Assembly: GCF_012584445.1 (NCBI RefSeq)
Contig: NZ_JABAHI010000012.1
Coordinates: 124,001 to 188,000 of the forward strand
Length of the DNA stretch: 64,000 nucleotides
Origin: Olsenella sp. KGMB02461
GTDB taxonomy: Bacteria; Actinomycetota; Coriobacteriia; Coriobacteriales; Atopobiaceae
Direction of reading: 5' to 3'
The stretch's first letter is position 1; the number at the start of each line of letters is the position of its first letter. Below, piece by piece: positions 1 to 8,819 of this stretch. A program made the translations under genes and the position numbers. The notes below the pieces were generated by a model. That model did no database searches. It was given only the letters and a program-made list of their open reading frames with translations, and had not been told where the DNA came from.

Positions 1-1
1 A

Positions 2-2836
2 TCCAACCACCGCTATGACACCGGCGACTACCTGGCCATCGATCCCATGCTGGGCACGCTGGAAGACTTCCGCCGCTTGGCCAACGACGCCGCCCAGCGA
101 GGGATCTCTCTCATCTTGGACGGCGTGTTCAACCATACCGGCGTGGACTCGGTGTATTTCAATAAATATGACAATTATGACTCGGTGGGCGCCTGGCAGT
201 CTCCCGACTCCCCCTATCGTCCCTGGTACCTCATGCAAGAGGACGGCACTTACACCTGCTGGTGGGGTGTGGACGACCTTCCTGATACCGATAAGTCCAA
301 CCCTCAGTGGCAGGACTTCGTCTATGGTCCCGAGGGTGTGGTGCGCTACTGGCTTCGCCAGGGCGCCCGCGGCTGGCGCCTGGATGTGGCAGACGAGCTC
401 AACGACCCCTTCATTGCTGGCATCAAGGCGGCAGAGACCGCTGAGCTGCCCGATGCCCTGTTGCTGGGCGAGGTCTGGGAGGATGCCTCCAACAAGATCG
501 CCTACGGCGAGCTGCGCCATTACCTCTGCGGCGATGAGCTGGACAGCGCCATGAACTACCCCTTCAGGGCTGCCCTTTTGGGGTACTTGTTGGGCGAGAT
601 GGGGGCCGAGGAGATCGCTGAGACCATGGCCTCCCTCAAGGAGAACTATCCCCCTGAGGCTTTCTACGCCTGCCTCAACCTGCTGGGCAGCCACGATCGC
701 CCCCGTCTCTTCACAGTGCTGGGCGGCGCACCGGACAAAGACTCCATGACCGACGAGCAGATGCGCGAGTACCGCCTCTCTGAGGGTCAGAAGGGCCTGG
801 CCAAAGGCCGCCTTTGGCTGGCGGTGCTGGTGCAGATGTGCTCGCCTGGCGTGCCCTGCGTCTACTACGGCGACGAGGCCGGAGTCGAGGGCTATACCGA
901 CCCCTACAACCGCTCCACCTATCCCTGGGGCCACGAAGACCCCGACACTCAGGCTATCTACCACAACGCCATGGCCCTGCGCCAGCGCTTCCCCATGCTG
1001 GTGAACGGCGGGTTCGAGCCCTTCTCGGCAGGCCCCGACGTCTACGGCTTCTGGCGCACTCCCGGTCCCGGCGACGAGGAATCCGGCGAGTGCATCTGCG
1101 TGCTGGCGAACCGCTCGCTCTCGGCGGTGCACGAGATCTCGGTGCCTATGCGCGCACCTCAGGTAGACGATCTGGTAAGCGGCGTCTCCCCGGTGGTGGA
1201 AAACGGCGAGGCTCGCGTCACCCTGCGCCAGCTGGGCTCGGCGGTGCTTTACTTCCATGGAACGTCTCCCTTGGTAAAGCCCCTGGAGCACGGACAGGGA
1301 GTCGTGGCCCACATCACCTCGCTGCCCAATCCCGACGGGCCAGGCACCCTGGGTCCCGAGGCCTATCGCTTCGTGGACTTTTTGGCCGCCGGCCGTCAGC
1401 GCTATTGGCAGGTGCTGCCCGTCAACCCCTGCGACGCCTTTGGCAGCCCCTATGCCGGCCCTAGCGCCTTTGCGGGAAACCTCGCCCTGGTGCACAGGGG
1501 CGGCCACAGCTTCCAGGAGCTCTATGAGGCCTGGAGCGCAGGCACCCCTACCGAGAAAACCTTCCAACCGCTGGCAGCGGGCACAACCCCTGTGGGCGAG
1601 ACCTTCTCGGCAGGGGCCTTTGAGGCTTTTTGCGCCCGCGAGGCCTCTTGGTTGGCGCCCTACGCCACCTACCAGGCCATCCGCGATGGGGTGGTGGCCG
1701 GAGAGATCGCCATCGACCCGGCGCTTAGGCGGCAGGAGGCGTCGGCGGTAGAGACGCGGGCAGTCGACGGCGAAGTCCCGGTAGCCGGGGAGTCGTCGAG
1801 CCTGGATGCGGTCCAGGAGCGAGAGGCGAGCGCTGCTCCCAAATTGCTTCCGCTGGATGCGGTGGGCTGGCAGAGCTGGCCGGAGCCCTACCACACCTGG
1901 TCGCCAGAGCTGTCACGCGATCCCAAGCTGTCCGATCGCGTGCGCTACCACGAGTTTTGCCAGTGGCTTTTCTTCGTGCAGTGGGAGGCCTTGAAGGCCT
2001 ATGCCAACGAGCGCGGGGTGTCCATCATCGGCGACATTCCCATGTACGTGAGCGAGGACTCAGCCGACACCTGGTCGCATCCCGAGGTCTTCAACCTGGA
2101 TTCTCACGGCCACAAAAAGGAGTGCGCAGGCGTTCCGCCCGATGCCTTCGCCCCTCAAGGCCAGCTTTGGGGCAATCCCACCTATAACTGGCGCGCCCTT
2201 GCCGAGAATAACTACCAATGGTGGCTGGACCGTTTGGGTCATATGTTCAGGCTCTACGACTATCTGCGCCTGGATCACTTTGTGGGCTTCGAGAACTACT
2301 ATGCGGTGCCTCAGGGCAAGACGGCGCTGGAGGGCCAATGGAAGCCGGGGCCGGGTTTGGATCTCTTCCGCACAGCGGCGCAGAAGTTTGGGCCACTGCC
2401 GGTGATTGCCGAGGATCTGGGCATCATCACCCCTGCCATCCGCGGCCTTTTGTCCCAGTGCGGCTTCCCTGGCATGGATGTGCTGGAGTTCTACGACGGC
2501 GACCTGCGAGGCGGTTATGTGCCGGCTCCCGGTAAGATCGCGTACACCAGCACCCACGATACCGATACTCTGCTGGGCTTTGTGCGCAACTCCTACGGGA
2601 TCACCGACATGAACGAGAGCCGCACGTTGGCAGAGCGCATCATGGCAGATGCTCTGCGCTCGGGTGCGCCGGTAGTGATGATGCCGCTGCAGGATGTGTT
2701 GGGTCTGGGCTCTGAGGCCCGCATGAACGTGCCCGGCACAGCTGTCGGCAACTGGAAGTGGCAGGCTACGCAGGAGGATCTGGACTCTGCGGTGCCGCTG
2801 CTTTCCACCCTCACCCAGGAAGCGCAGCGCTCCTAG
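2..2836 (+). CDS. GH13 alpha-glucosidase/amylase fused to GH77 4-alpha-glucanotransferase (5'-partial)
   Basis: The reading frame is open from the left edge, so the N-terminus is missing. The first ~400 residues are a GH13 barrel: DGVFNHTG, GWRLDVADEL with the nucleophile Asp (residue ~128 of the visible part), LLGEVWED with the acid Glu (~157), and LGSHDRPR. From ~residue 430 a complete GH77 (MalQ-type) domain follows, with LRLDHFVGF (nucleophile), VIAEDLG (acid/base) and THDTDT. The protein should both hydrolyse and re-arrange alpha-1,4-glucans in the cytoplasm. A low-complexity Ala/Ser/Glu/Val insert (nt ~1711-1850) sits inside the GH77 part. The fusion replaces two genes that are usually separate. 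A strong terminator follows at once. The family calls are secure; the exact substrate is not. Confidence 0.93.
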   Translation, partial: SNHRYDTGDYLAIDPMLGTLEDFRRLANDAAQRGISLILDGVFNHTGVDSVYFNKYDNYDSVGAWQSPDSPYRPWYLMQEDGTYTCWWGVDDLPDTDKSNPQWQDFVYGPEGVVRYWLRQGARGWRLDVADELNDPFIAGIKAAETAELPDALLLGEVWEDASNKIAYGELRHYLCGDELDSAMNYPFRAALLGYLLGEMGAEEIAETMASLKENYPPEAFYACLNLLGSHDRPRLFTVLGGAPDKDSMTDEQMREYRLSEGQKGLAKGRLWLAVLVQMCSPGVPCVYYGDEAGVEGYTDPYNRSTYPWGHEDPDTQAIYHNAMALRQRFPMLVNGGFEPFSAGPDVYGFWRTPGPGDEESGECICVLANRSLSAVHEISVPMRAPQVDDLVSGVSPVVENGEARVTLRQLGSAVLYFHGTSPLVKPLEHGQGVVAHITSLPNPDGPGTLGPEAYRFVDFLAAGRQRYWQVLPVNPCDAFGSPYAGPSAFAGNLALVHRGGHSFQELYEAWSAGTPTEKTFQPLAAGTTPVGETFSAGAFEAFCAREASWLAPYATYQAIRDGVVAGEIAIDPALRRQEASAVETRAVDGEVPVAGESSSLDAVQEREASAAPKLLPLDAVGWQSWPEPYHTWSPELSRDPKLSDRVRYHEFCQWLFFVQWEALKAYANERGVSIIGDIPMYVSEDSADTWSHPEVFNLDSHGHKKECAGVPPDAFAPQGQLWGNPTYNWRALAENNYQWWLDRLGHMFRLYDYLRLDHFVGFENYYAVPQGKTALEGQWKPGPGLDLFRTAAQKFGPLPVIAEDLGIITPAIRGLLSQCGFPGMDVLEFYDGDLRGGYVPAPGKIAYTSTHDTDTLLGFVRNSYGITDMNESRTLAERIMADALRSGAPVVMMPLQDVLGLGSEARMNVPGTAVGNWKWQATQEDLDSAVPLLSTLTQEAQRS

Positions 2837-2912
2837 GAAGCGGAGCTGCTTGCAGCTCCCGCAGCTTGGTGGGCCTTGCGCTGGCCGTGCTGCCTGTGTG
2901 GACACAGAATAA

Positions 2913-2947
2913 GCCTGACCTCGAAATTCTCCGGGGTCAGGCTTTTT
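2913..2947 (+). terminator. Rho-independent terminator after the GH13-GH77 gene
   Basis: GCCTGACC and GGTCAGGC form a perfect 8-bp stem around a 14-nt loop, followed by five T. It ends the glucan gene 77 nt past its stop codon. Confidence 0.85.
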
Positions 2948-3013
2948 GCTTTTGCAGGAGAGCTGTGAGTGCGATAGTCAGGTAAGAGTGAGACAGCCAG
3001 ACGACTAGACCGG

Positions 3014-3517
3014 TTACTGCACCCAATGGATGCGGGACTCGTCAAAGCGCGAGGGGCCGGTGGGTTGGCGCTTGTCGGCAGGATGGCCTACAGGAACAAG
3101 CGCGAAGGGGGCCAGCGTGTCCGGGCAGCCCAGTACCTGGGCGACGGCACGGGAGCGCTCCTGATTGGGGGCGACGCCCAGCCACACGCCGCCGAGTCCC
3201 AGCTCGCAGGCTTTGACCAGCAGGTTCTCCGTAGCGGCCGAGAGGTCTACCAGCGCATATTCCGGTGCTCGTAGGTCCTGGGTGCGCAGGCAGGGCACGA
3301 TGCACACCGGCGCCTTGGCGGCAGGACCGGCGTAGGGGCTGGTGCGGCTCAGGGCTCCGCGCAGGGCCGCATCTTGCACTACGTAGAATTCCCAGGGTTG
3401 CTGGTTCACTGCAGAGGGCGCGGCCATGGCGGCAGCCAAAAGCTGGCGAAGCTCCTCTTGAACCACAGGCTCTGGGGTGAAGGTGCGCACGCTTCTGCGT
3501 TCCATGACAGGATCCAT
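3014..3517 (-). CDS. Nitroreductase family protein
   Basis: A 167-aa protein starting MDPVMERRSVRTF, the usual nitroreductase N-terminus in which RRSxR contacts the FMN phosphate. NQQPWEFYVV and the late LGGVWLGVAP segment are also family-typical. It should be a cytoplasmic FMN-dependent NAD(P)H oxidoreductase; the substrate cannot be told. The ATG at 3517 is preceded by GAAAGGA at a good distance, so the 35 upstream in-frame codons are not used. It stands alone, divergent from the next gene and convergent with the glucanotransferase fusion. Confidence 0.88.
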   Translation of the reverse strand: MDPVMERRSVRTFTPEPVVQEELRQLLAAAMAAPSAVNQQPWEFYVVQDAALRGALSRTSPYAGPAAKAPVCIVPCLRTQDLRAPEYALVDLSAATENLLVKACELGLGGVWLGVAPNQERSRAVAQVLGCPDTLAPFALVPVGHPADKRQPTGPSRFDESRIHWVQ

Positions 3518-3678
3518 AGATGTCCTTTCATAAAAGGTTGACGATTTGGCAGACGATGGGTGGGCGGGCTGCTTGGCGGGTAGTCGGAAGTGTTGGCGGG
3601 TACAAGCCCTTTTAGTACACATCCTAGGCCCGTTGGCAGAAGCCAGCAGGCTTGCAGGCGCAAAAGAGGTCTTTACCC

Positions 3679-4155
3679 ATGAAGAAGCTGCCTCCTATCG
3701 AAAAGATTTATGAAGCTTGGTCGGCCATCGAGGACGGCCGCATCACCCTGTTGGACGACGGCACGCAGGCTGTGGTCACTTCTAGCGACGGCGCCAAGAC
3801 CTACCGCGTGGTGCGTCAGATCGAGGATGGCAAAATCATTTATCGCTCCAACGACAAGGCCACCTACTGGCAGGGCTATCCCGGCTACCCGGTGATTGCC
3901 ATGCTTATGATGGAAAAGCAGCTGCCTTTGGACCTCACAGTGGCCGGTTGGTTTGCCGGCGTCAACTGGCACGAGGTCAACATGGCTCACAAGAGCGACT
4001 ATGCAGCCGCTCTCCAGGAGGTCATCGAGAGCAAGGGGCTTAAAAAGGAGCGCGTGACCCATGCCCGCCAAGATGCCGAGAAGGTCATGGATGCCCTCAA
4101 GGCCTTGGATGTCGAAGTGGGGCGTCTGTCTACCCGAGCCAAGAAGTCAGATTAG
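3679..4155 (+). CDS. Conserved hypothetical small protein
   Basis: A 158-aa soluble protein starting MKKLPPIEKIYEAW, chosen because AGAGG lies just upstream; an in-frame start 27 nt earlier lacks this. There is no signal peptide or membrane segment. The first half looks like a beta-rich fold with a repeated Asp-Asp-Gly/Asp-Gly pattern (LLDDGTQAVV, SSDGAKTYRVV, EDGKIIY), and the second half is helical and Lys/Ala-rich. I do not recognise the family. Codon use matches the surrounding core genes, so it looks native. It is separated from the downstream permease by ~120 nt with no clear terminator. Confidence 0.75.
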   Translation: MKKLPPIEKIYEAWSAIEDGRITLLDDGTQAVVTSSDGAKTYRVVRQIEDGKIIYRSNDKATYWQGYPGYPVIAMLMMEKQLPLDLTVAGWFAGVNWHEVNMAHKSDYAAALQEVIESKGLKKERVTHARQDAEKVMDALKALDVEVGRLSTRAKKSD

Positions 4156-4240
4156 GCATCCAGGCAGGCGGCCTAGCCTTACAGCTCTGTGAGCCAGATG
4201 TAAGTCAGCTCGATGGCACCTGCGCGCCTGTCGGCCCACC

Positions 4241-4276
4241 ATGGATGAGGTCTCAGACAGAAAGGTCTCATCCATG
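4241..4276 (+). promoter_or_regulatory. Inverted repeat enclosing the ribosome binding site of the permease gene
   Basis: ATGGATGAG (4241-4249) and CTCATCCAT (4268-4276) are perfect inverted copies. The Shine-Dalgarno-like AGAAAGG lies in the loop and the ATG start codon lies in the right arm. GGTCTCA is also directly repeated inside. If folded in mRNA, this could mask the start codon. Confidence 0.4.
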
Positions 4277-5674
4277 TATCTCAAACTCGCGCTGGGCAAC
4301 GTGTGCCGAAGCCTCAAGGACTACTCGGTGTTCTTTGCCACCCTGGCCTTCGCGGCCTGCTTGCTGTATTCCTTCTCGGCATCTGGGGATTACTTGGACG
4401 CCATGGTGCTGGACCCGGCGCAGCGGGCGGTGATGGGCTCGCAGTCGCTGGGCAATCTCATGAGCGCCTTCTCGGTGTTCGTGGTCATCGTGTTCGCGTT
4501 CCTGGTGAGCTACGGCTTCAGGTTCATCTGCCGACGCCGCAAAAAGGAGTTCGCCCTCTATGCTCTTTTGGGCATGGAGCCGGCCCATGTGTCGCGCATC
4601 CTTATCTACGAAGGAGCCTGCGTGGGAGCGCTCTCGTTTGTGGCGGGCATTGGCGCGGGCTTGCTGCTTTCCCCGGCCTTCATGGCTCTGGAAGCCGCAG
4701 TCTTTGGTGTGGGCTGGGTGCTGGCGCCGGTCTTTTCTGCCTCGGCCTTCCAATGGACGCTGGGCTGCTTTGTGGCGCTGATGGCTGTGGCTTGTGTGGC
4801 TTCGGGGCGCGTGGTGGCCAAGAGCACCCCCGCCGCGCTTCTGTCTGCCGAGAAAAAACCGGAACAGTTGGCAGGCGCTTCTCGGCCGGCGCTAAGGCGC
4901 CTGCAGCTGGCAGCGGGTGTGCTGCTGGTGGCGCTGGTGTGGGGCTGCGTGCTTATAGAGCCCGGGTTGTTCTTGGGGATGCTTTTGCCCTTTGGCGTAG
5001 CGGCGCTCTTTGGCACCTACCTGCTCTTCAGGTCGCTGGCCCAAGGGGTGCCTGCCTGGCTGCGCCGCCGTCCGGCCCGCTATCTGGTGGGGTTGCGCCC
5101 CTTCACGCTCAGGCAGATGGAGGCCAAGGCGTCCAGCTCGGCTATGGCGCTGGCCATGGTGTGCGTGCTTTTGGCTTGCGGACTCTGCATGATGGTGGGA
5201 GGCCTGGCCTTTTCCATTGGCATGCGGCTGGATCCTGATGCCGCGGCTCACGGCGGGGCGGCTGGTCCTGCGATGTGGGCGCCCATCGGCTTCATTGGGC
5301 TGTTTTACGGGATCGCCTTTGTGCTCTCGGCTATGGCGATTTTGGCGCTGCAGCAGCTCTCCCAGGCTGCCGACAGTCTGAGCCGCTACCGCCTCCTCAA
5401 AGACCTGGGGGTAGAGTCCAAGACGATCTGCGGGTCGCTTAAAGCCCAGCTCGCGGTGTATTTTGGACTGCCGCTGGCAGCGGCGCTGGCCCACGATATG
5501 GTGGGCATGACCCTGGTGGCCCTTTTGGCCGCAGGCGCAGGCGCCGCGCACTTTTGGCCTATGGTCGCCGTCACAGTCCTGTGCGAGCTGGGGCTCATGG
5601 CCGTCTATTATCTGGTGACCTACGGCGAATGCCGCCGAATCTTGCTGGGTACCAACGCAGAGGAGCGCGCCTAA
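4274..5674 (+). CDS. FtsX-like (BceB-type) ABC transporter permease without an adjacent ATPase
   Basis: The start MYLKLALGNVCRSLKDYSVFFATL is the classic N-terminus of BceB/VraG-type permeases, so the ATG at 4274 is preferred over an in-frame ATG at 4241. Several hydrophobic segments follow: one N-terminal helix, two groups near residues 60-180 and a final group after ~290. At 466 residues it is shorter than typical ~650-aa BceB proteins and lacks their long extracellular loop. These proteins normally work with an ABC ATPase in antimicrobial-peptide sensing or lipoprotein and cell-wall tasks, but no ATPase gene is nearby. It may use a remote ATPase or be a relic. Family call good, role open. 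Confidence 0.85.
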   Translation: MYLKLALGNVCRSLKDYSVFFATLAFAACLLYSFSASGDYLDAMVLDPAQRAVMGSQSLGNLMSAFSVFVVIVFAFLVSYGFRFICRRRKKEFALYALLGMEPAHVSRILIYEGACVGALSFVAGIGAGLLLSPAFMALEAAVFGVGWVLAPVFSASAFQWTLGCFVALMAVACVASGRVVAKSTPAALLSAEKKPEQLAGASRPALRRLQLAAGVLLVALVWGCVLIEPGLFLGMLLPFGVAALFGTYLLFRSLAQGVPAWLRRRPARYLVGLRPFTLRQMEAKASSSAMALAMVCVLLACGLCMMVGGLAFSIGMRLDPDAAAHGGAAGPAMWAPIGFIGLFYGIAFVLSAMAILALQQLSQAADSLSRYRLLKDLGVESKTICGSLKAQLAVYFGLPLAAALAHDMVGMTLVALLAAGAGAAHFWPMVAVTVLCELGLMAVYYLVTYGECRRILLGTNAEERA

Positions 5675-5825
5675 GCCAAGGCTGGCTATCCGCAGAACAG
5701 CGATCCTGCGCGGGACTGCAATCCCGTGGCTAGATAGTTCACAGGTTGAAGCAAAGTTGAAATGAGAGACCGCCTTGGTTAGACTCGGTGCTCCCTGCCT
5801 TGTGACTGCGTCGAGAGGAGCCTCC

Positions 5826-7748
5826 ATGCCCTGGTACGACGAGGCCGTCTTTTATCACATCTACCCGCTGGGCCTGCTAGGCGCGCCCAAGCAAAACGAT
5901 TATTGCGAGCCGGTCCATCGGCTGCCCCGGCTGGTGCCTTGGCTTGATCATCTGCAGCGTCTGGGCGTCACTGCCCTCTACATTGGCCCGCTGTTCCAAA
6001 GCGTGGGCCATGGCTATGAGACCTGCGACTACCGTCAGGTGGACAGCCGCCTGGGCACCAACGACGACCTGCGCGATCTGGTAGCCGCGGCTCACGAGAG
6101 GGGCATCCGCGTGGTGTTCGACGGCGTCTTCAACCATGTGGGCCGCGACTTCTTTGCCTACCGCGACCTGGTTTCCCGCCGAGAAGAGAGCCCCTACCGC
6201 GATTGGTTTGTGAACGTAAACTTTGGCGGCAACAACTCCTTTGACGACGGGCTCTCCTACGAGACCTGGGGCGGCTACGACCTGCTGGTAAAGCTCAACC
6301 AAAGAAACCCTGCCGTGCGCGACTACCTGCTGGATACCGTACGCTTTTGGGTGAGCGAGTTCGACGTCGACGGCATTCGCCTGGACGCTGCCGACGTGCT
6401 GGACTTCGACTTCATGCATGCCTTGCGCGCCCTCGCCAACCAAATCAAGCCGGACTTTTGGCTTATGGGCGAAGTGATCCACGGTGAGTACAGCCGCTGG
6501 GTCAACGGCGACACCCTCCATGCGGTCACCAACTACAGCCTTCACAAGGCCCTCTACAGCGGACATAACGATCACAACTACTTCGAGATCGCCCACACCG
6601 TCAAGCGCAACTACGACATGGGCGGCGACCGCGTGGACGGCCTGCGCCTCTACAACTTTGTGGACAACCACGACGTCAACCGCATCTGGACCAAGCTTGC
6701 CGACAAGCGCCACTTCTACCCGGTGCACGTCCTTGAGTACACGCTGCCCGGCACGCCCTCCATCTACTACGGCAGCGAGTTTGCCATCGAGGGCGAGCGC
6801 ACCAACTACGCCGATGACATGCTGCGACCTGCTCTGACCCTCTCAGACTTCGACGCCTCGCCCTGGCCCGCCTTCTTTGCACGTTTGGGCCAGGTGCGCC
6901 ACGAGACCCCCGCGCTTTCTTACGGCGAGTACCGCGAGCTGGCCCTTACCAACCGCCAGTACGCCTTCGCGCGCCTGCTGCCTGGCGGCTCGGTGATCGT
7001 GACGGTGAACAACGACGACAATCCCGCGACTCTCCAGGTTGACGCGCTTGGCGCACAGGCCTACGAAGGCGCACTCACCGGCCAGGTGGTGCGTGCCCAA
7101 AACGGCCAAGTGGCCCTTCCCACCGACGCCTGCTCCGGCGACATCTGGCGCCCTGTGGAGGCTGCCAACAACGCTGCCGCTGCAGCCGCTCAGGCCCAGG
7201 CAGACGCCGACGCCCAAGCTGTCGCCATGGCTGCTGCCGACGCCCAACGCCAGGTAGATGACCAATGGGCCGCCCAGGCCCAAGCCTTCAGCCAGGCCCA
7301 GCGCGCCGCCGACGACCAGCGTGCTCAAGACCAGGCTCAAGCAGACGCCCTTAAAGCCGCCCGCGAAGCTGCCGAGAAGGCCGCAGCCCAAGAAGCTGCA
7401 GCTCAAGCAGAGAAACGGGCGCTCGAAGAGGACTTGCTGGCCCGGGTGCGCGATGCGGTGGCTGCTGAGGCTGTAGCAGCAGTGAGCGCTGAGAGCTCTG
7501 AGGCAGCTGGCGATAAGAAGACTCCCAACGACACCGCAGCTCAGGGACGGGCGGCGACTCCCCAGCTCACCATGGACTTCTTTCTCGGCAAGGAGAAGCC
7601 CTACGAGGAGATGACCGTGCAGGAGCTGCAGCTCTCGGTGTTGGCGCAGATGGCCATGCGCGGAGAAGTGACTTCGCAAATGCGCAAAGACGTGGCCGAG
7701 AACGTCTACCACGACTCGCTGGTGAATTGGGCTAAAAGCTTTAACTAG
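5826..7748 (+). CDS. GH13 alpha-amylase family glycosidase with Ala/Gln-rich C-terminal extension
   Basis: A 640-aa protein starting MPWYDEAVFYHIYPLG after GAGAGGAG at 5826. The GH13 motifs are intact: VVFDGVFNHVG, GIRLDAADVL (nucleophile Asp ~187), LMGEVIHGEY (Glu ~215) and FVDNHDVNRI (Asp ~282). No signal peptide is present, so it acts on imported or stored maltodextrins. After the beta-sandwich (~residue 440) comes an unusual ~120-residue stretch almost wholly Ala, Gln, Asp, Glu and Lys, predicted to form a long helix or coiled coil. A compact ~50-residue C-terminal tail follows (TMDFFLGKEKPYEEM onward). The tail is not part of a normal GH13 enzyme and may drive oligomerisation or attachment to another protein. 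Confidence 0.92.
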   Translation: MPWYDEAVFYHIYPLGLLGAPKQNDYCEPVHRLPRLVPWLDHLQRLGVTALYIGPLFQSVGHGYETCDYRQVDSRLGTNDDLRDLVAAAHERGIRVVFDGVFNHVGRDFFAYRDLVSRREESPYRDWFVNVNFGGNNSFDDGLSYETWGGYDLLVKLNQRNPAVRDYLLDTVRFWVSEFDVDGIRLDAADVLDFDFMHALRALANQIKPDFWLMGEVIHGEYSRWVNGDTLHAVTNYSLHKALYSGHNDHNYFEIAHTVKRNYDMGGDRVDGLRLYNFVDNHDVNRIWTKLADKRHFYPVHVLEYTLPGTPSIYYGSEFAIEGERTNYADDMLRPALTLSDFDASPWPAFFARLGQVRHETPALSYGEYRELALTNRQYAFARLLPGGSVIVTVNNDDNPATLQVDALGAQAYEGALTGQVVRAQNGQVALPTDACSGDIWRPVEAANNAAAAAAQAQADADAQAVAMAAADAQRQVDDQWAAQAQAFSQAQRAADDQRAQDQAQADALKAAREAAEKAAAQEAAAQAEKRALEEDLLARVRDAVAAEAVAAVSAESSEAAGDKKTPNDTAAQGRAATPQLTMDFFLGKEKPYEEMTVQELQLSVLAQMAMRGEVTSQMRKDVAENVYHDSLVNWAKSFN

Positions 7749-7836
7749 CAGCGAACTATCGGAGGAGTGGCAAGACCCTGAGTGAGGGGATTGGGCAGAT
7801 GGAGCTGGCTGCAGGCAACTGAGGCAGGGAGGGCCT

Positions 7837-8559
7837 ATGACCATCTATGTGACCGGCGATCTCCATGGCGGGATGGATAGCCAGAAGCTCTACGACTGGG
7901 AGGTAGGCCCTACTCTCTCACGCGATGACTACCTCATCGTGGCGGGCGATTTCGGCTACCCTTGGGACTTTTCTGAAGAGGAAGAGTACGACCTCCGCTG
8001 GCTTGAGCAAGGCCCCTTTACCCTGCTGTTTGTGGACGGCAACCATGAGCGCTACGACTGGTGGGCAGAGCGCCCCTACGAACAATGGCATGGGGGAGCT
8101 GTGCAGCGCCTGCGTCCTCATTCACCCATCAGGCGTCTGTGCCGAGGCCAGGTCTACGATATTGATGGATGCAGGATCTTTACCATGGGCGGCGCTACCA
8201 GCGTGGATCAAGCATGGCGTACTCCTCAAGTCAACTGGTGGCCACAGGAACTCCCCGATGAGCGCCATTTTGAAACCGCCCGCACGCAGCTGGATGCCTG
8301 CGACTGGCAGGTAGATTACGTGATCACCCACACCTGTGCCAGCTCAATACTGCCACGTGCCCTCTACCCCAATCCCGGTTGGCAGTACCCGGAGCATGAC
8401 CGGCTCACAGCCTTTTTTGACGAGCTGGAAGCCAAACTGCGCTATAAGCGCTGGTACTTTGGCCACATGCATTGCGATCGCGATTGCGATGAAAGGCACA
8501 CTCTGCTCTACAACGAGATCATTAAGTTGGGAGCAGGCGTCGATTCTCCGGTAAACTAG
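7837..8559 (+). CDS. Metallophosphoesterase (calcineurin-like)
   Basis: A 240-aa protein with the metal-binding series GDLHG at the N-terminus, GDFGYPW, GNHERYDWW, VITHTC and GHMHCDRDCD, the usual order for calcineurin-like phosphoesterases with a two-metal centre. It is cytoplasmic, without signal or membrane segments. GGAGGG lies just ahead of the ATG. Substrate unknown; this subfamily is common as a stand-alone gene in Firmicutes and Coriobacteria. It lies 88 nt after the GH13 gene and could be co-transcribed. Confidence 0.9.
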   Translation: MTIYVTGDLHGGMDSQKLYDWEVGPTLSRDDYLIVAGDFGYPWDFSEEEEYDLRWLEQGPFTLLFVDGNHERYDWWAERPYEQWHGGAVQRLRPHSPIRRLCRGQVYDIDGCRIFTMGGATSVDQAWRTPQVNWWPQELPDERHFETARTQLDACDWQVDYVITHTCASSILPRALYPNPGWQYPEHDRLTAFFDELEAKLRYKRWYFGHMHCDRDCDERHTLLYNEIIKLGAGVDSPVN

Positions 8560-8597
8560 GAATATAGAATAAATAAGTGATGTATATGGGACTTCGC

Positions 8598-8815
8598 TGG
8601 CACGAAACGCGTTGAGCGAGCAGCATTATTGCCAGATCTTAGTCCGAGCGCATATAAATCTGTGCGCTCGGAGCCGCTTGTGGCAGCTTCGCTATGCGCT
8701 CAGGCCGCTTCGTGCCAATCTGCTCGTTCGAGCCCCTTTGCGCCAGGCATGCCCACGCCAGCCGCAGCTCACGCTGCCCGAAGCACGCTTACGCCAAGCT
8801 CGCATGATCGTCCAG
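8598..8815. repeat. Degenerate tandem/inverted repeats between convergent genes
   Basis: Three to four imperfect ~27-32-bp units follow one another. Each begins near TGCGCTC or TGCTCGTT and ends near GTGGCA, GTGCCA or GCGCCA (from 8663, 8695, 8720 and less clearly 8762). TGGCACGAA at 8598 and TTCGTGCCA at 8709 are exact inverted copies. CCGAGCGCA and TGCGCTCGG (8644-8671) make a 9-bp hairpin without a T-tract. The segment lies between the end of the phosphoesterase gene and the end of the DUF6320 gene. Confidence 0.45.
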
Positions 8816-8819
8816 GGTA

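Noticed and set aside
8718-8745. A tRNA suggested by GTTCGAGCC followed by CGCCA.
   Set aside because: No matching T-stem, anticodon arm or acceptor stem can be built; it is part of the degenerate repeats.
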